From NCBI RefSeq assembly GCF_000473265.1, contig NZ_KI421511.1, positions 4,439,560 to 4,503,559 on the forward strand: 64,000 nucleotides of DNA, read 5' to 3'. The DNA comes from Amycolatopsis thermoflava N1165 (GTDB lineage Bacteria; Actinomycetota; Actinomycetes; Mycobacteriales; Pseudonocardiaceae). Position numbers and translations under genes: made by a program. A model generated the notes under the pieces. The model searched no databases. It was not told the origin of the DNA and saw only the letters and a program-made list of their open reading frames with translations. How positions within the stretch are numbered: the first letter of the stretch is position 1; the number at the start of each line of letters is the position of its first letter. Positions 15,835 through 29,323 of this stretch are shown in pieces.

Positions 15835-16623
15835 ATGACGCCCGTGCTGCAGGTGAGCGATGTCGATCTCGTCCGCGACGGCCGGTACCTGCTCCGGTCG
15901 ATCTCGCTGACCGTGCGCGAGGGCGAGCACTGGGCGCTGCTCGGCGCGAACGGCGCGGGCAAGAGCACGCTGCTCGGGCTGCTGGGGGCGCTCACCCACC
16001 CGACACGCGGGACGGTCGACGTGCTCGGGCACCGGCTGGGCCGGGTCGACATGCGCAAGCTGCGGTCGTTCCTCGGGCACATCAACCCGCGGCACCCGCT
16101 GACCTCGCCGCTGTCGGTGTTCGAGGTGGTCCTGACCGGGCTCACGAACACGACCGAACTGGTGCCGCGCTGGCAGCCGGCCGCGGCGGAGCGGGAACGC
16201 GCCGAGCGCCTGATCCGGATGCTGGGCCTCGCCGGACAACGCGATGCCCGCTGGCCGACCCTGTCCCAGGGCGAGCGCGGCCGGGCGCTGATCGCCCGCG
16301 CCCTGATGCCGTCGCCGCGCCTGCTGCTGCTCGACGAACCGGCGACGGGCCTGGACGTCGCAGCGCGCGAGCAACTGCTGTCCAGTGTGGACGCTCTGCG
16401 GCGGGACCACCCGGAGCTGGCGACCGTGCTGGTCACCCACCACCTGGAGGAGCTGCCCGCGAGCACCACGCACGCGCTCCTGCTGCGCGAAGGCCAGTGC
16501 CTGGCGTCCGGGACGGCCGACGAGGTGGTGACCACCGACCACATCAGCAAGTGCTTCGACCACCCCGTGCGCATCACCCGCACCGAAGGCCGCTGGACCG
16601 CTCGGGCCGAGCCGCTGGCCTGA
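15835..16623 (+). CDS. ABC transporter ATP-binding protein
   Basis: A 262-residue single-domain ATPase. Walker A is GANGAGKST near residue 39, the signature is LSQGERGRALIARAL (LSQGE in place of LSGGQ), and Walker B LLLLDEPATGLD follows. The H-loop is in VTHHLEELP. The altered signature and the ELP after the H-loop recall the YlmA/ModF subgroup of iron- or molybdate-related ATPases. No permease gene is adjacent, so partner and substrate are unknown. It is convergent with the nitroreductase gene 5 bases downstream. Confidence 0.9.
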   Translation: MTPVLQVSDVDLVRDGRYLLRSISLTVREGEHWALLGANGAGKSTLLGLLGALTHPTRGTVDVLGHRLGRVDMRKLRSFLGHINPRHPLTSPLSVFEVVLTGLTNTTELVPRWQPAAAERERAERLIRMLGLAGQRDARWPTLSQGERGRALIARALMPSPRLLLLDEPATGLDVAAREQLLSSVDALRRDHPELATVLVTHHLEELPASTTHALLLREGQCLASGTADEVVTTDHISKCFDHPVRITRTEGRWTARAEPLA

Positions 16624-16628
16624 GCGCG

Positions 16629-17144
16629 CTACAGCTCCGAGAACACGTCCGCCAGCGCCTTGCGCCCGACCGGCACGGCGGACCGGCCTCGCAGGCGCTC
16701 CCCCGGCCAGCCCAGCGCGAGCGCGTGGTGCGCGCGCCACGGGTGCCCGTGGCCGGTGAGCGCGGCCGCCTCCACCGCGTTGGCCTTGGGGTACAACGAG
16801 ACCGGACAGCTGCCCAGTCCGGCGAAGTGCGCCGCCACGACGAGTGTCTGGCACAGCCGCCCCAGGTCGAACTCGGTGTCCGCACCGGCTTCCGAATCGG
16901 ACAGCAACACGAGCGCGACCGGGGCCGCCGACAGCGGCAGCGCGTACTGCCCGAGGCGGGCCAGCGCGTGCCGCACCGCGGGGTCGGTCACCGAGACGAG
17001 CCGCCACGGCTGGCGGTTCCGCGCGGAACCGGTCCAGCGCGCCGTCTCGACCAGGTCCACGACGAGGTCCCTGGGCACCGGCCGGTCGGCGAACACTCGG
17101 GTGGCGCGGATGTCGCGCAGCGGGTGGTCCATGGCCGAGAGCAT
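16629..17144 (-). CDS. Nitroreductase-family protein
   Basis: A 171-residue FMN-dependent nitroreductase-fold protein. RATRVFADRPVPRDLVVDLVETA near the start and SARNRQPWRLVSV near residue 40 give the flavin phosphate-binding Arg and the SxRNxQPW pattern. DLGRLCQTLVVAAHFAGLG near residue 93 and the short C-terminal SVPVGRKALADV tail fit the family. Usual length is 170-220 residues. ATG 17144 and ATG 17132 (MDHPLRD) are both possible starts. The physiological electron acceptor is unknown. Confidence 0.88.
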   Translation of the reverse strand: MLSAMDHPLRDIRATRVFADRPVPRDLVVDLVETARWTGSARNRQPWRLVSVTDPAVRHALARLGQYALPLSAAPVALVLLSDSEAGADTEFDLGRLCQTLVVAAHFAGLGSCPVSLYPKANAVEAAALTGHGHPWRAHHALALGWPGERLRGRSAVPVGRKALADVFSEL

Positions 17145-17358
17145 GCCGGACGAGTGAAAAGGGACCTTAGGCCCTGGATCCGGCCTGAGCCATCGGGCAC
17201 TGTATGGGGCAGACCCCGAGGTGCCCGGGCACTACGAGGTCCAGGCCCTACGGTCCCGCCGACGGCGGCTCCGAAGGCCGCAATCGCCGATTGGATACCG
17301 GACCTGGTTCACCTCCCCGTCGGCGAACCAGGCCGGAATTAACGTGTCGACACGCAGT

Positions 17359-17392
17359 GAAGGGCCCTTCGCACCGTCGCGAAGGGCCCTTC
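17359..17392. terminator. Strong hairpin downstream of the dehydrogenase gene
   Basis: GAAGGGCCCTTCGC (17359-17372) and its exact complement GCGAAGGGCCCTTC (17379-17392) enclose ACCGTC. The stem of 14 bp would end transcription of the dehydrogenase gene on the minus strand and perhaps also readthrough from the other side. A second inverted repeat (CCTGGTTC 17303-17310 with GAACCAGG 17325-17332) lies just beyond. The 17145-17460 interval has no gene. Confidence 0.6.
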
Positions 17393-17447
17393 AGCGTGTT
17401 CCGGGAATCGCGGCCCGACGTCGCCAGTTCAGCGCGGTTCGCCGCGG
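17388..17447 (-). repeat. Single decayed copy of the dehydrogenase 3' end
   Basis: The 60 bases from 17388 resemble the 3' end of the dehydrogenase gene starting at 17448. CCCTTCAGCG is shared, about 25 of the first 30 bases match, and GCGCGGTTCGC recurs further along. On the minus strand the copy spells GDVGPRFP where the gene ends GDAGVTIP followed by its stop. It is the same kind of 3'-end copy as behind the TetR and LysR genes, though only one unit is visible. Confidence 0.5.
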
Positions 17448-17460
17448 CCCTTCAGCGCGT

Positions 17461-18678
17461 TCAGGGGATCGTGACCCCAGCATCGCCAGCGGCGAGGCGG
17501 GCGGCGCGGTTCGCGGCGGCCAGTTCTTCCGCCGTCGCGCGCGGCGGGACCCCGTCGGCGAACCAGGCGGCCAGCAGCAGCGCCACCTTCGACCGCATTT
17601 CCGTCTGCAGCCGGTGGAACGAGTCGACCGGGTCGGCGCCCACCTGCCCCAGCAGCAGCCACCACGCCCACGCCGCGGCGCCCGCGTTCGCCACGAAGTC
17701 CGGGACCACCGGGACACCGCGCGCGGCGAGCATCGCCTCGGCCTCGGGCGTGGTCGCCGCGTTGGCCGCTTCCACCACGACCTTCGCCGCGACGTCCGCG
17801 ACGTTGTCCGGCGTCAGCGCGTAGGAAATCGCCGCCGGCACCAGGATGTCCGCCGACACCCCGACCACCGCGTCGCGCGCCAGCTGCCGGACCGAGCCGG
17901 GCAGCCGCGAGCGGTCCACCTCGCCGTAGGCGTCCCGCAGCTCCAGCAGCGCGGGCACGTCCAGCCCCGCCGGGTCGTACAGCGTCCCGGCCGCGTCGGC
18001 GACGGCGACCACCCGCATGCCCGCCTCGTGCAGGTACCAGGCCGCGCCACCGCCCATCGTGCCGATGCCCTGGATCGCCACGGTCGTGGCGGCCGGCTCC
18101 CAGCCCCACGCGCTCGCCGCGCCGAGACAGGCCTGCGCGACGCCGTAACCGCCGACCACGTCACCGAGCAGCAGCCCGCCCGGCACCGGCGCGTTCAACC
18201 CCGCGTGCACGCGCCGCAGCGTCCGCGCCGGATCGGGCGAACGGCGGATGGCGGCGTGGTACGACTGCTCCAGCCCGAGCCGCTCGAAGACGTCGTCGAT
18301 GAGGTGCTGCGGCACCCCGAGGTCCTCGGCGGTCACCCAGTGCGCGTCCAGCCACGGGCGCATCGCCTGGCAGAACCGCTCCAGCACCCCGACGGCCCCC
18401 GGGTCCTTCGGGTCGAAGTCGATCCCGCCCTTCGCCCCGCCCACCGGCAGGTCGAACGTCGCGGTCTTGGCCGCCATGCCGCGCGCCAGGTCCTCGACCT
18501 CGGACAGCGTGCAGCCGGCGCGCATCCGGGTGCCGCCCGTGGCCAGGCCGGAAACCAGCGTGTGCACCACGAGGTAGCCGTGGGTGCCGGTGACCGGGTC
18601 GGTCCAGGTCAGCCGCAGCATCGGCTCTTGCGTGCGCGGGCTGGTCCGCTCGCCGGCGAGCCCCCGCGGATCCTGCAT
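17461..18678 (-). CDS. Glu/Leu/Phe/Val dehydrogenase-family protein
   Basis: A 405-residue amino acid dehydrogenase predicted to deaminate an L-amino acid with NAD(P)+. The catalytic Lys is in PVGGAKGGIDFDP near residue 78, WVTAEDLGV follows, and the nucleotide-binding IQGIGTMGG is near residue 198. VVEAANAATTPEAE is also typical. Start taken at ATG 18678; a TTG at 18687 lies closer to GGAGGGG and is an alternative. It is divergent from a LysR gene, with about 220 bases between, which makes that LysR its probable regulator. Confidence 0.9.
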   Translation of the reverse strand: MQDPRGLAGERTSPRTQEPMLRLTWTDPVTGTHGYLVVHTLVSGLATGGTRMRAGCTLSEVEDLARGMAAKTATFDLPVGGAKGGIDFDPKDPGAVGVLERFCQAMRPWLDAHWVTAEDLGVPQHLIDDVFERLGLEQSYHAAIRRSPDPARTLRRVHAGLNAPVPGGLLLGDVVGGYGVAQACLGAASAWGWEPAATTVAIQGIGTMGGGAAWYLHEAGMRVVAVADAAGTLYDPAGLDVPALLELRDAYGEVDRSRLPGSVRQLARDAVVGVSADILVPAAISYALTPDNVADVAAKVVVEAANAATTPEAEAMLAARGVPVVPDFVANAGAAAWAWWLLLGQVGADPVDSFHRLQTEMRSKVALLLAAWFADGVPPRATAEELAAANRAARLAAGDAGVTIP

Positions 18679-18888
18679 CGTGGTCAACTGTCCCCTCCAA
18701 GCCTGTCGCCGATTCCGGGCGCAGCACAGCCCGCCTCCGCCACGCGCGGTGGCTTCGGTCGCCGGTCTGGGTGGAATCGGGAGATCCATTCCCGCTGACA
18801 CCAGGGTGCGGCAGGCTTCCCGGAGACGTCCAGTTAGGGATCATGCACGGTTCCGTTCACGTTCCCTGCACAGCAGGTGATCCTTACC

Positions 18889-18901
18889 TACCCTGGGCGG
18901 C
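18889..18901 (+). promoter_or_regulatory. TANNNT box before the LysR start
   Basis: TACCCT at 18889-18894 is followed by 7 bases and then ATG 18902, the leaderless layout. There is no ribosome-binding sequence in those 7 bases. The rest of the divergent interval (18688-18888) holds no gene and presumably contains the LysR binding sites. Confidence 0.4.
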
Positions 18902-19822
18902 ATGGAGCTGTCGCTGCACCGGTTGCGGATGCTTCGGGAGCTGCACCGCCGCGGGACGGTCACCGCGGCCGCGGCCGCCCTGCACTACACCGCATCGGCC
19001 GTCTCGCAGCAGCTCGCGCAACTGGAACGGGACGTCGGGGCCAAGCTGTTCGAGCGGCTCGGCAGGCGGGTCCAGCTGACCGAGCTGGGCGTGGTGCTGA
19101 CCGAGCACGCCGAGGAGATCCTCAAGTCCGTCGAACGGGCCACCATGGCTCTGGAGGAGGCTCAGGAGGGCGTCACCGCGCGGTTGACCGCGGGGGTGTG
19201 GGCGTCGGTGGCGTCCGGGTTGCTGCCGTTCGCGTTGTCCGCGCTGGCGCGGGAACACCCGGGGATCGAGGTGCGCACGAAGGAGCTGGCGCCGGAGGAA
19301 ACCGCGGGCGCGGTGCGGGACGGCGCGCTCGACTTCTCGTTCGTCATCGACTACTCCGACTACCCGATGCCGTGGGACCCGGCGCTGACGCGGGTGGTGA
19401 TCGCGGTCGAACGGCTGCACGCGGCAGTTCCGGGCGGCACGGTGCCTGCCAGCACGGTGAGCCTGACCGAGCTGGCCGAGCACCCGTGGATACTGGCCGG
19501 GCCACGCTCGCACTTCGGCCGGGCGGTGCGGCTGGCGTGCCAGCGGCACGGGTTCGAGCCGAAGATCAACCACGAGGTCGGCGAGCAAGCGACCGCGCTG
19601 GCGATGGTGGCCGCCGGGCTCGGGGTCACGCTGGTGTCGGACCTGGGCCTGTCGCTGCGGCCGCCCGGGGTGGACATCCTGGCGCTGACCGAACCGCCGA
19701 TGCGCACGGTGTCGATCGCGCACCGCACGGCGTCCGCACGGCCGTCCCTGCAGCTGGTGATCGACGCGGTCCGCGCGGCGGCCGCGGAGCAGGGCCTGGG
19801 CGCGGCGGCGCCGCTGCCGTGA
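18902..19822 (+). CDS. LysR-family transcriptional regulator
   Basis: A 306-residue LysR protein. The winged helix is near residues 4-60 (RLRMLRELHRRGTVTAAAAA, then YTASAVSQQLAQLE) and the periplasmic-binding-like effector domain from about residue 88. It is divergent from the Glu/Leu-type dehydrogenase and probably controls it. This subgroup (LHYTASAVSQQLAQLERDVG) includes actinobacterial regulators of amino acid metabolism. Effector unknown. Confidence 0.92.
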   Translation: MELSLHRLRMLRELHRRGTVTAAAAALHYTASAVSQQLAQLERDVGAKLFERLGRRVQLTELGVVLTEHAEEILKSVERATMALEEAQEGVTARLTAGVWASVASGLLPFALSALAREHPGIEVRTKELAPEETAGAVRDGALDFSFVIDYSDYPMPWDPALTRVVIAVERLHAAVPGGTVPASTVSLTELAEHPWILAGPRSHFGRAVRLACQRHGFEPKINHEVGEQATALAMVAAGLGVTLVSDLGLSLRPPGVDILALTEPPMRTVSIAHRTASARPSLQLVIDAVRAAAAEQGLGAAAPLP

Positions 19823-19830
19823 AAGGGCTT

Positions 19831-19863
19831 TCCCGGCCTCGAGCGCAGTGCCGCGGGCCGGGA
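19831..19863. terminator. Hairpin between convergent LysR and STAS genes
   Basis: TCCCGGCC (19831-19838) and GGCCGGGA (19856-19863) form an 8-bp GC-rich stem with a 17-base loop, 9 bases after the LysR stop. It is suitably placed as a bidirectional terminator between convergent genes. Confidence 0.4.
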
Positions 19864-19883
19864 CGGCGCGGGCTGCCCGCCGG

Positions 19884-20267
19884 TCAGCCGGCCAGCGCGT
19901 CCTCGCACGTCGGGTACAGGGGGAACTCCTCGTCGAGGCCGACGACCTCCATCGCGCGCACCACGACCGGGTCCGCGGCGGCGAGGCGGATCGGCAGGTC
20001 GTCCCCCGCGGCCTGCCGCACGGCGACGAGCGAGGCCATGCCGGCCGAACCCAGGAACGTGACCCCCGTCAGGTCGAGCACCAGCAGCGACGGCTGCTCG
20101 CGCAGCGCCTGGCTCGCCGCGTCGTCCAGCCGCGGCGTCGTCAGGAGGTCGAGTTCGCCGCTGACCTGGACCACGACGGCCTTGCCGTGCCGTTCGACGG
20201 CGACCGCGACGCCGTCGACGGGGTCGCCGGCCGGATCGCGCGGGTTCAGTGGATCGGGTGCCTGCAC
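19884..20267 (-). CDS. STAS-domain anti-sigma factor antagonist
   Basis: A 127-residue STAS protein like SpoIIAA or RsbV. The motif DLTGVTFLGSAGMASLV near residue 70 includes the phosphorylatable Ser. In this family the unphosphorylated form binds an anti-sigma kinase and frees a sigma factor. GTG 20267 was chosen because GGAGG stands 8 bases before it; GTG 20282 is also possible. It follows the hybrid kinase gene by 64 bases, and a SpoIIE phosphatase lies just beyond. This supports a partner-switching module, though no separate anti-sigma kinase is seen. Confidence 0.88.
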   Translation of the reverse strand: MQAPDPLNPRDPAGDPVDGVAVAVERHGKAVVVQVSGELDLLTTPRLDDAASQALREQPSLLVLDLTGVTFLGSAGMASLVAVRQAAGDDLPIRLAAADPVVVRAMEVVGLDEEFPLYPTCEDALAG

Positions 20268-20331
20268 GCACCCATCCTCCACTCCCGCACGCCCCGGCGG
20301 AACACCTCCTTCGCCGGATCCGCCGCCCGGG

Positions 20332-24852
<4,521 letters not shown>

Positions 24853-24996
24853 CAGCGCACTCCGATTCCGTGAGGCTCTGGGAACCGCTCTTGCGAACAA
24901 TCCCCGCAGAAGAGGAATCTACTGGTAGCGCGACACGTATCCCAGCGCCACTTCACTAGACTTGTTTCGTCCGCCCACCGCGACCGAGGGGCTCGA

Positions 24997-27264
24997 GTGA
25001 CGGCCCAGTACCCGCCGCAGACCAGCGACCTCGATCCGCGAGTCGCCGGGCTCGCCGCCGTCGTTGAATGCCAGCAGCAGGAAATCGAACGGCTGCGCGC
25101 CGACCGCGACGGCGGGCTGCTCGTCCCGGTCGCCGAAGGCATCCTCGTCGAACGGCTCGGCTACTCCCCCGCCGAGGCCGCCACGCACCTCGCCGAGCTC
25201 GCCACGCGCACCGGGATCACCGTGGCGGAGCTGGCCGCGGACCTGGTCGCGGGCGCGGTCCGGCCGCCGCGGACGCTCGCCGAGCCCGGAAACGCTCCCG
25301 ACTTCGCCCGGCTGCCCGACGCCTCCGCGGAGAATTCCGCTCTGCTGGAGGAAGTCCGGCGCACCGCGGGCGCGGCCGCGGTCGCCGTGTGGCAGGTGCG
25401 GCCGGACGGCGCGCTGGGCCTCGCCGGCCACAGCGGACTCGACCTGCTGGAGGCCAGCCGCTGGCGGCACCTCCCGGTGCTGATGGACTGCCTGCCGCAA
25501 CGCGCGGCGCGGGAACGGCGTCCGCACTGGATCCCCGAGGTGGAATTCGCCCCCGCCGTGCCACTGCTGGCGGACGAGCGGCGCGGGGCGCGGGCGGTGG
25601 TCCCGGTGACCACCGCGCGCAGCATCGCCGGTGTCGTGGAGTTCGTCTGGGCCGCGCCGCTGCCGCTGTTCCCGCCGGAGCAGAAGCGACGGCTCACCGC
25701 GCTCGCCGCGTTGTGTGGCCGGGAAATCGTGCTCAGCACGCAACCGGCGGGAGCGCTGCCGTCGACGGTGGGCCTGCTGGACTCCGGCCTGTTCGCCCGG
25801 CCGCGCTCGGACGAGTCCGGCCAGGTGACCGACTTCGAGATCGCGCAGGTCGGCGAGGACTTCGCGGACCCCCACGGGCGGCAGCCCGCGGAACTGATCG
25901 GCCGCGGGCTGACCAGGGCGTACCCGCTGCTGTGCGCGTACGGGCTCGCCGACCGCGCGGTGCAGGTGCTCACCACCGGCGCGACCGCGCGGCTCGGGCC
26001 GGTCCCGCTGGTCGCGCGGACCGGCGGCGCGGCCACCCCGGCGACGGTGGACGTGCGGATCACCCGGTTCCTGGACGGGGTGCGCATCGGGCTGACCGTC
26101 GGCCACGACGACCACCGGCTGGCGCAACTGCTGCACAACCTGCAGCACATCGCCCGGCTGGGCAGCTGGGAGCACAGCGTGCTCACCGGCGAGATGACGT
26201 GGACCGAGCAGACCTTCGAGCTGTTCGGGCTGCCGACGTCGGCGGGCCCGGTCGCGTGGGACGAGCTGTGCACCTACGTCCACCCCGAGGACCTGCCGAT
26301 CGCCGAGGCGTTCCAGACCACGCTGCTGGCGCGTCAGGAGGCCGCGACGGTGTTCCGGCTGATCCGGCCGGACGGCACGCACCGGCAGATCCGCGCGCAC
26401 GGCGAGCCGGTGTTGTCGGAGAGCGGGCAACTGGTCGCGGTGCGCGGGATCTACCAGGACCTGTCCGCGCAGTACCAGAGCCAGGTCGCGCTGACCGCGA
26501 CGCGCGACCGGCTCGCCGACACCGAACACGAGGCCCAGCAGCAGAACCGGATCGCCCGGGAGCTGCAGCAGGCGATCCTGCCGTCCGCGGCGCGCCCGGT
26601 GGAGATGGACGGGCTCGACGTCGCGGTCCGGTACCGGCCCGCGGCGCAGGAGCACAAGGTCGGCGGCGACTGGTACGACGCGACGGTGCTGCCCAGCGGG
26701 CGGATCCTGCTCGTGATCGGCGACGTCGCCGGGCACGGGATCGGCGCGGCCACCGGCATGATCGCGTTGCGCAACGCGCTGCGCGGGCTGGCGGTGACCG
26801 GGGCGAGCCCGGGAAAACTGCTGGAATGGCTGAACACGACGACGTTCACGGTGAACCGCGGTGTCACCGGCACCGCGTTGTGCGGGCTGTACGACCCGGA
26901 GAGCCGGACGCTGACCTGGGCCCGCGCCGGCCACCTGCCGCCGATGCTGGTGCGCGGCGGGGTGACCGAGCAGCTGCCCCTGCCGCGCGGCATCCTGCTC
27001 GGCGCGCGGCCGACCGCGCGGTTCGAGGAGTCCGTGCTGGAGCTGCGGCCGGCGGACACGCTGGTCCTGTTCACCGACGGGCTGATCGAACGGCGCGGCG
27101 TGCTGCTCGACGACAGCCTGGACCGGCTGGCCGCCGCGGCCTGCCACGCGGGCACGGACGTGGAGCGGATCAGCGACCAGCTGCTGGCCGAGGCGACGTC
27201 CGACACCGAGGACGACTCGTGCCTGATCGTGATCCGGGTGTCCGAGCCGGTCACACCGGCGTGA
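24997..27264 (+). CDS. PAS/GAF-containing SpoIIE-type protein phosphatase
   Basis: A 755-residue PP2C-type serine phosphatase with sensor domains. Residues 40-90 look ANTAR-like (VAEGILVERLGYSPAEAATHLAELA). One or two GAF/PAS-like regions fill about 105-360. A PAS fold is near 378-490 (LGSWEHSVLTGEMTW to RPDGTHRQIRAHGEPV). The SpoIIE domain begins near 515, with metal-binding Asp in VGGDWYDA and IGDVAGHGIGAA, and FTDGLIERR near 690. Such phosphatases dephosphorylate STAS proteins, and one is encoded 5 kb away. GTG 24997 has GAGGGG before it. It is divergent from the hybrid kinase. Confidence 0.9.
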   Translation: MTAQYPPQTSDLDPRVAGLAAVVECQQQEIERLRADRDGGLLVPVAEGILVERLGYSPAEAATHLAELATRTGITVAELAADLVAGAVRPPRTLAEPGNAPDFARLPDASAENSALLEEVRRTAGAAAVAVWQVRPDGALGLAGHSGLDLLEASRWRHLPVLMDCLPQRAARERRPHWIPEVEFAPAVPLLADERRGARAVVPVTTARSIAGVVEFVWAAPLPLFPPEQKRRLTALAALCGREIVLSTQPAGALPSTVGLLDSGLFARPRSDESGQVTDFEIAQVGEDFADPHGRQPAELIGRGLTRAYPLLCAYGLADRAVQVLTTGATARLGPVPLVARTGGAATPATVDVRITRFLDGVRIGLTVGHDDHRLAQLLHNLQHIARLGSWEHSVLTGEMTWTEQTFELFGLPTSAGPVAWDELCTYVHPEDLPIAEAFQTTLLARQEAATVFRLIRPDGTHRQIRAHGEPVLSESGQLVAVRGIYQDLSAQYQSQVALTATRDRLADTEHEAQQQNRIARELQQAILPSAARPVEMDGLDVAVRYRPAAQEHKVGGDWYDATVLPSGRILLVIGDVAGHGIGAATGMIALRNALRGLAVTGASPGKLLEWLNTTTFTVNRGVTGTALCGLYDPESRTLTWARAGHLPPMLVRGGVTEQLPLPRGILLGARPTARFEESVLELRPADTLVLFTDGLIERRGVLLDDSLDRLAAAACHAGTDVERISDQLLAEATSDTEDDSCLIVIRVSEPVTPA

Positions 27265-27283
27265 CGGGATCCGTCAGAGCGGT

Positions 27284-28156
27284 ATGACCGAGAACGAGTG
27301 GCTGGCCGAGCGGTTCGAGTCGCACCGGGCGCACCTGCGGGCGGTGGCGTACCGGATGCTGGGTTCGCTGACCGAGGCCGACGACGCGGTGCAGGAGGCG
27401 TGGCTGAAGCTCAGCCGCAGCGACGCAGGCGAGGTGCGCAACCTCGGCGGCTGGCTGACGACCGTGGTCGGCCGGGTGTGCCTGGACATGCTGCGGTCGC
27501 GGTCGGCGCGCCGCGAGGAGTACCCGGAACGCCTGCCGGACCCGGTCATCGTCCCCGAGGACGGCTCGCACCCCGAGCAGCAGGCGCTGATCGCCGACTC
27601 GGTCGGGCTGGCGCTGCTCGTCGTGCTCGACACGCTCGACCCGGCGGAGCGGCTGGCGTTCGTGCTGCACGACATGTTCGCGCTGCCGTTCGACGAGATC
27701 GCCCCGATCGTGGACCGGACACCGGCCGCGGCCCGCCAGCTGGCGAGCCGCGCGCGGCGGCGGATCCAGGGCAGCCCGACGGTGCCGGACGGGGACGTGG
27801 CCCGGCAGCGGGAGGTGGTGGACGCGTTCTTCGCCGCCGCGCGGGACGGGAACTTCGCTGCGCTGGTCAACGTGCTGGACCCGGATGTGGTGCTGCGGGT
27901 CGAGGCCGCCGCCCTGCCGGCGAGCGCGTCCCGGCTGGTGCGCGGGGCCGAGGCGGTGGCGGGGCAGGCGCTCACCTTCCGGCAGTCCGGCCAGGGCGGG
28001 CAGCCGGTCCCGGTGCTGGTCAACGGCGTCGCGGGGCGCCTCATCCTGCGCGACGGCCGCCCGCAGACGCTCTTCGCGTTCACCGTGGTGAACGACCTCA
28101 TCGCGGCGATCGACATCATCTCCGACCCGGAGCGCCTCGCCGAGCTGGCCTACTGA
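27284..28156 (+). CDS. ECF41-type RNA polymerase sigma factor (SigJ-like)
   Basis: A 290-residue sigma factor. Region 2 lies at residues 10-75 (AYRMLGSLTEADDAVQEAWLKL) and region 4 near 110-160 (VLHDMFALPFDEIAPIVDRTPAAARQLASRAR). A SnoaL-like C-terminal domain (REVVDAFFAAARDGNFAALV to VVNDLIAAIDIISDP) follows, the mark of ECF41. In this group the C-terminal domain controls activity in place of an anti-sigma factor. The gene starts 20 bases after the phosphatase stop and is probably cotranscribed with it. It overlaps the convergent cyclotransferase-like gene by 7 bases. Confidence 0.92.
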   Translation: MTENEWLAERFESHRAHLRAVAYRMLGSLTEADDAVQEAWLKLSRSDAGEVRNLGGWLTTVVGRVCLDMLRSRSARREEYPERLPDPVIVPEDGSHPEQQALIADSVGLALLVVLDTLDPAERLAFVLHDMFALPFDEIAPIVDRTPAAARQLASRARRRIQGSPTVPDGDVARQREVVDAFFAAARDGNFAALVNVLDPDVVLRVEAAALPASASRLVRGAEAVAGQALTFRQSGQGGQPVPVLVNGVAGRLILRDGRPQTLFAFTVVNDLIAAIDIISDPERLAELAY

Positions 28157-28767
28157 GCCAGCAGGTCTGCCACCTCGTCCACCGACCAGAAGCCCGCCGC
28201 CCCGCGCAGGCCGCACAGGTATTCCGCCACGCGGGGCCGCGGCCAGCCGTGCGACTCCCGCAACCCGTCGCCGAGCATCCGCAGGTACACCGCGGACGGC
28301 GGGTTCCACGGCACCTCGTCGGCGGCCCACGGAGCGGTGAACGTCAGCACCGGGAACCCCTCCAGGTCGCCCACGTGCAGCAACGTCTCGTACCGTCCCG
28401 GCCCCAGCACGTCGCGGCCAGCCGACAGCACGGTCGTCAGGTCCAGGTCGCCGTCCGGTGCGCGGTACATCTCCTGCGCCGCCAGGTCCGAAAACTGCCC
28501 GACGGTCAGCAGGTACGCCCGGCAGGCCGCCGTCCCCGGCAACGACGGGTCGTAGAACGCGCGGCCACCGCCCCACGTCGCGGACTCGGTCGCGAAGTAC
28601 ACCCCGCCGGGCATCGAGTGCGGGACGATCCGCTCCGGCGGACGCGGGTCACGGCACCCGGGGCACGACCGCCGCCCGCCCGGCGGCGTGCCGCCCTCCA
28701 GGTAGTACCGCAGCCGCGCGGCGTGCAGGTTGGACCCGTAACCCACGTACCAAACCGACCCGGTCAC
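28150..28767 (-). CDS. Gamma-glutamylcyclotransferase-like protein
   Basis: A 205-residue protein starting with the substrate-loop motif VWYVGYGSNL (residues 5-14) of the cyclotransferase fold. RRSCPGC near residue 33 adds two Cys residues not found in all family members. Proteins of this length in actinobacteria are often labelled histone deacetylase without support; the YGSNL motif favours the cyclotransferase fold. The catalytic Glu cannot be placed with certainty, so activity is not assured. It overlaps the sigma gene tail to tail. Confidence 0.7.
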   Translation of the reverse strand: MTGSVWYVGYGSNLHAARLRYYLEGGTPPGGRRSCPGCRDPRPPERIVPHSMPGGVYFATESATWGGGRAFYDPSLPGTAACRAYLLTVGQFSDLAAQEMYRAPDGDLDLTTVLSAGRDVLGPGRYETLLHVGDLEGFPVLTFTAPWAADEVPWNPPSAVYLRMLGDGLRESHGWPRPRVAEYLCGLRGAAGFWSVDEVADLLAQ

Positions 28768-28867
28768 GGGCCGATTGTGGCGGAGGTTTTCCTACCCCGC
28801 AGGGTGTTGTCGCAGGCAGGGCGGTCTGCGAGGATTGGCCCCCTTCGCGATGGAGGGAGACCCGGAA

Positions 28868-29278
28868 ATGGCTTCGCGGCTCAACCCGTACATCAGTTTC
28901 GCCGGCGACGCGCGGCAGGCGATGGAGTTCTACCGGCAGGTCTTCGGCGGCGAGCTGAACCTCAACACCTTCGGCGACTTCGGCGGCATGGAGGGCGCCG
29001 ACGCGGACAAGGTCATGCACGCCCAGCTCGAAACCGAGCGCGGTTTCACGCTGATGGCCTCGGACACCCCGCCCGGCATGGAGCACCAGCCCGGCAACAA
29101 CATGTCGATCAGCCTCAGCGGCGACGACGCCGGCGAGCTGCGCGGCTACTGGGAAAAGCTGTCCGACGGCGGCACGGTCACCGTCCCGCTGGAGAAGCAG
29201 ATGTGGGGCGACGAGTTCGGCGCGTGCCTGGACCGGTTCGGCGTCTCGTGGATGGTCAACATCGCGCAAAGTTCGTGA
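28868..29278 (+). CDS. VOC-superfamily protein, PhnB/glyoxalase-like
   Basis: A 136-residue protein with the vicinal oxygen chelate fold seen in PhnB-like proteins: MASRLNPYISFAGDARQAME at the start, FYRQVFGGEL, then a second half with MSISLSGDD and WGDEFGACLDRFGVSWMVN. These proteins form dimers and may bind a metal; a specific reaction is not known. ATG 28868 has GGAGGGAGA about 10 bases before it, which fixes the start. Confidence 0.9.
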   Translation: MASRLNPYISFAGDARQAMEFYRQVFGGELNLNTFGDFGGMEGADADKVMHAQLETERGFTLMASDTPPGMEHQPGNNMSISLSGDDAGELRGYWEKLSDGGTVTVPLEKQMWGDEFGACLDRFGVSWMVNIAQSS

Positions 29279-29312
29279 TCCGGGACCGGTGATCGAGACC
29301 GCGCCGCCGGGT

Positions 29313-29323
29313 TACCGTTCGGT
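29313..29323 (+). promoter_or_regulatory. TANNNT box before the thiolase-hydratase fusion
   Basis: TACCGT at 29313-29318 is followed by 5 bases and then ATG 29324, consistent with a leaderless transcript. No ribosome-binding sequence fits. Confidence 0.35.

Noticed and set aside
15835..16623. ABC ATPase as exporter of the lanthipeptide
   Set aside because: It lies 16 kb away, has no membrane domain or permease partner, and its signature resembles metal-uptake ATPases.
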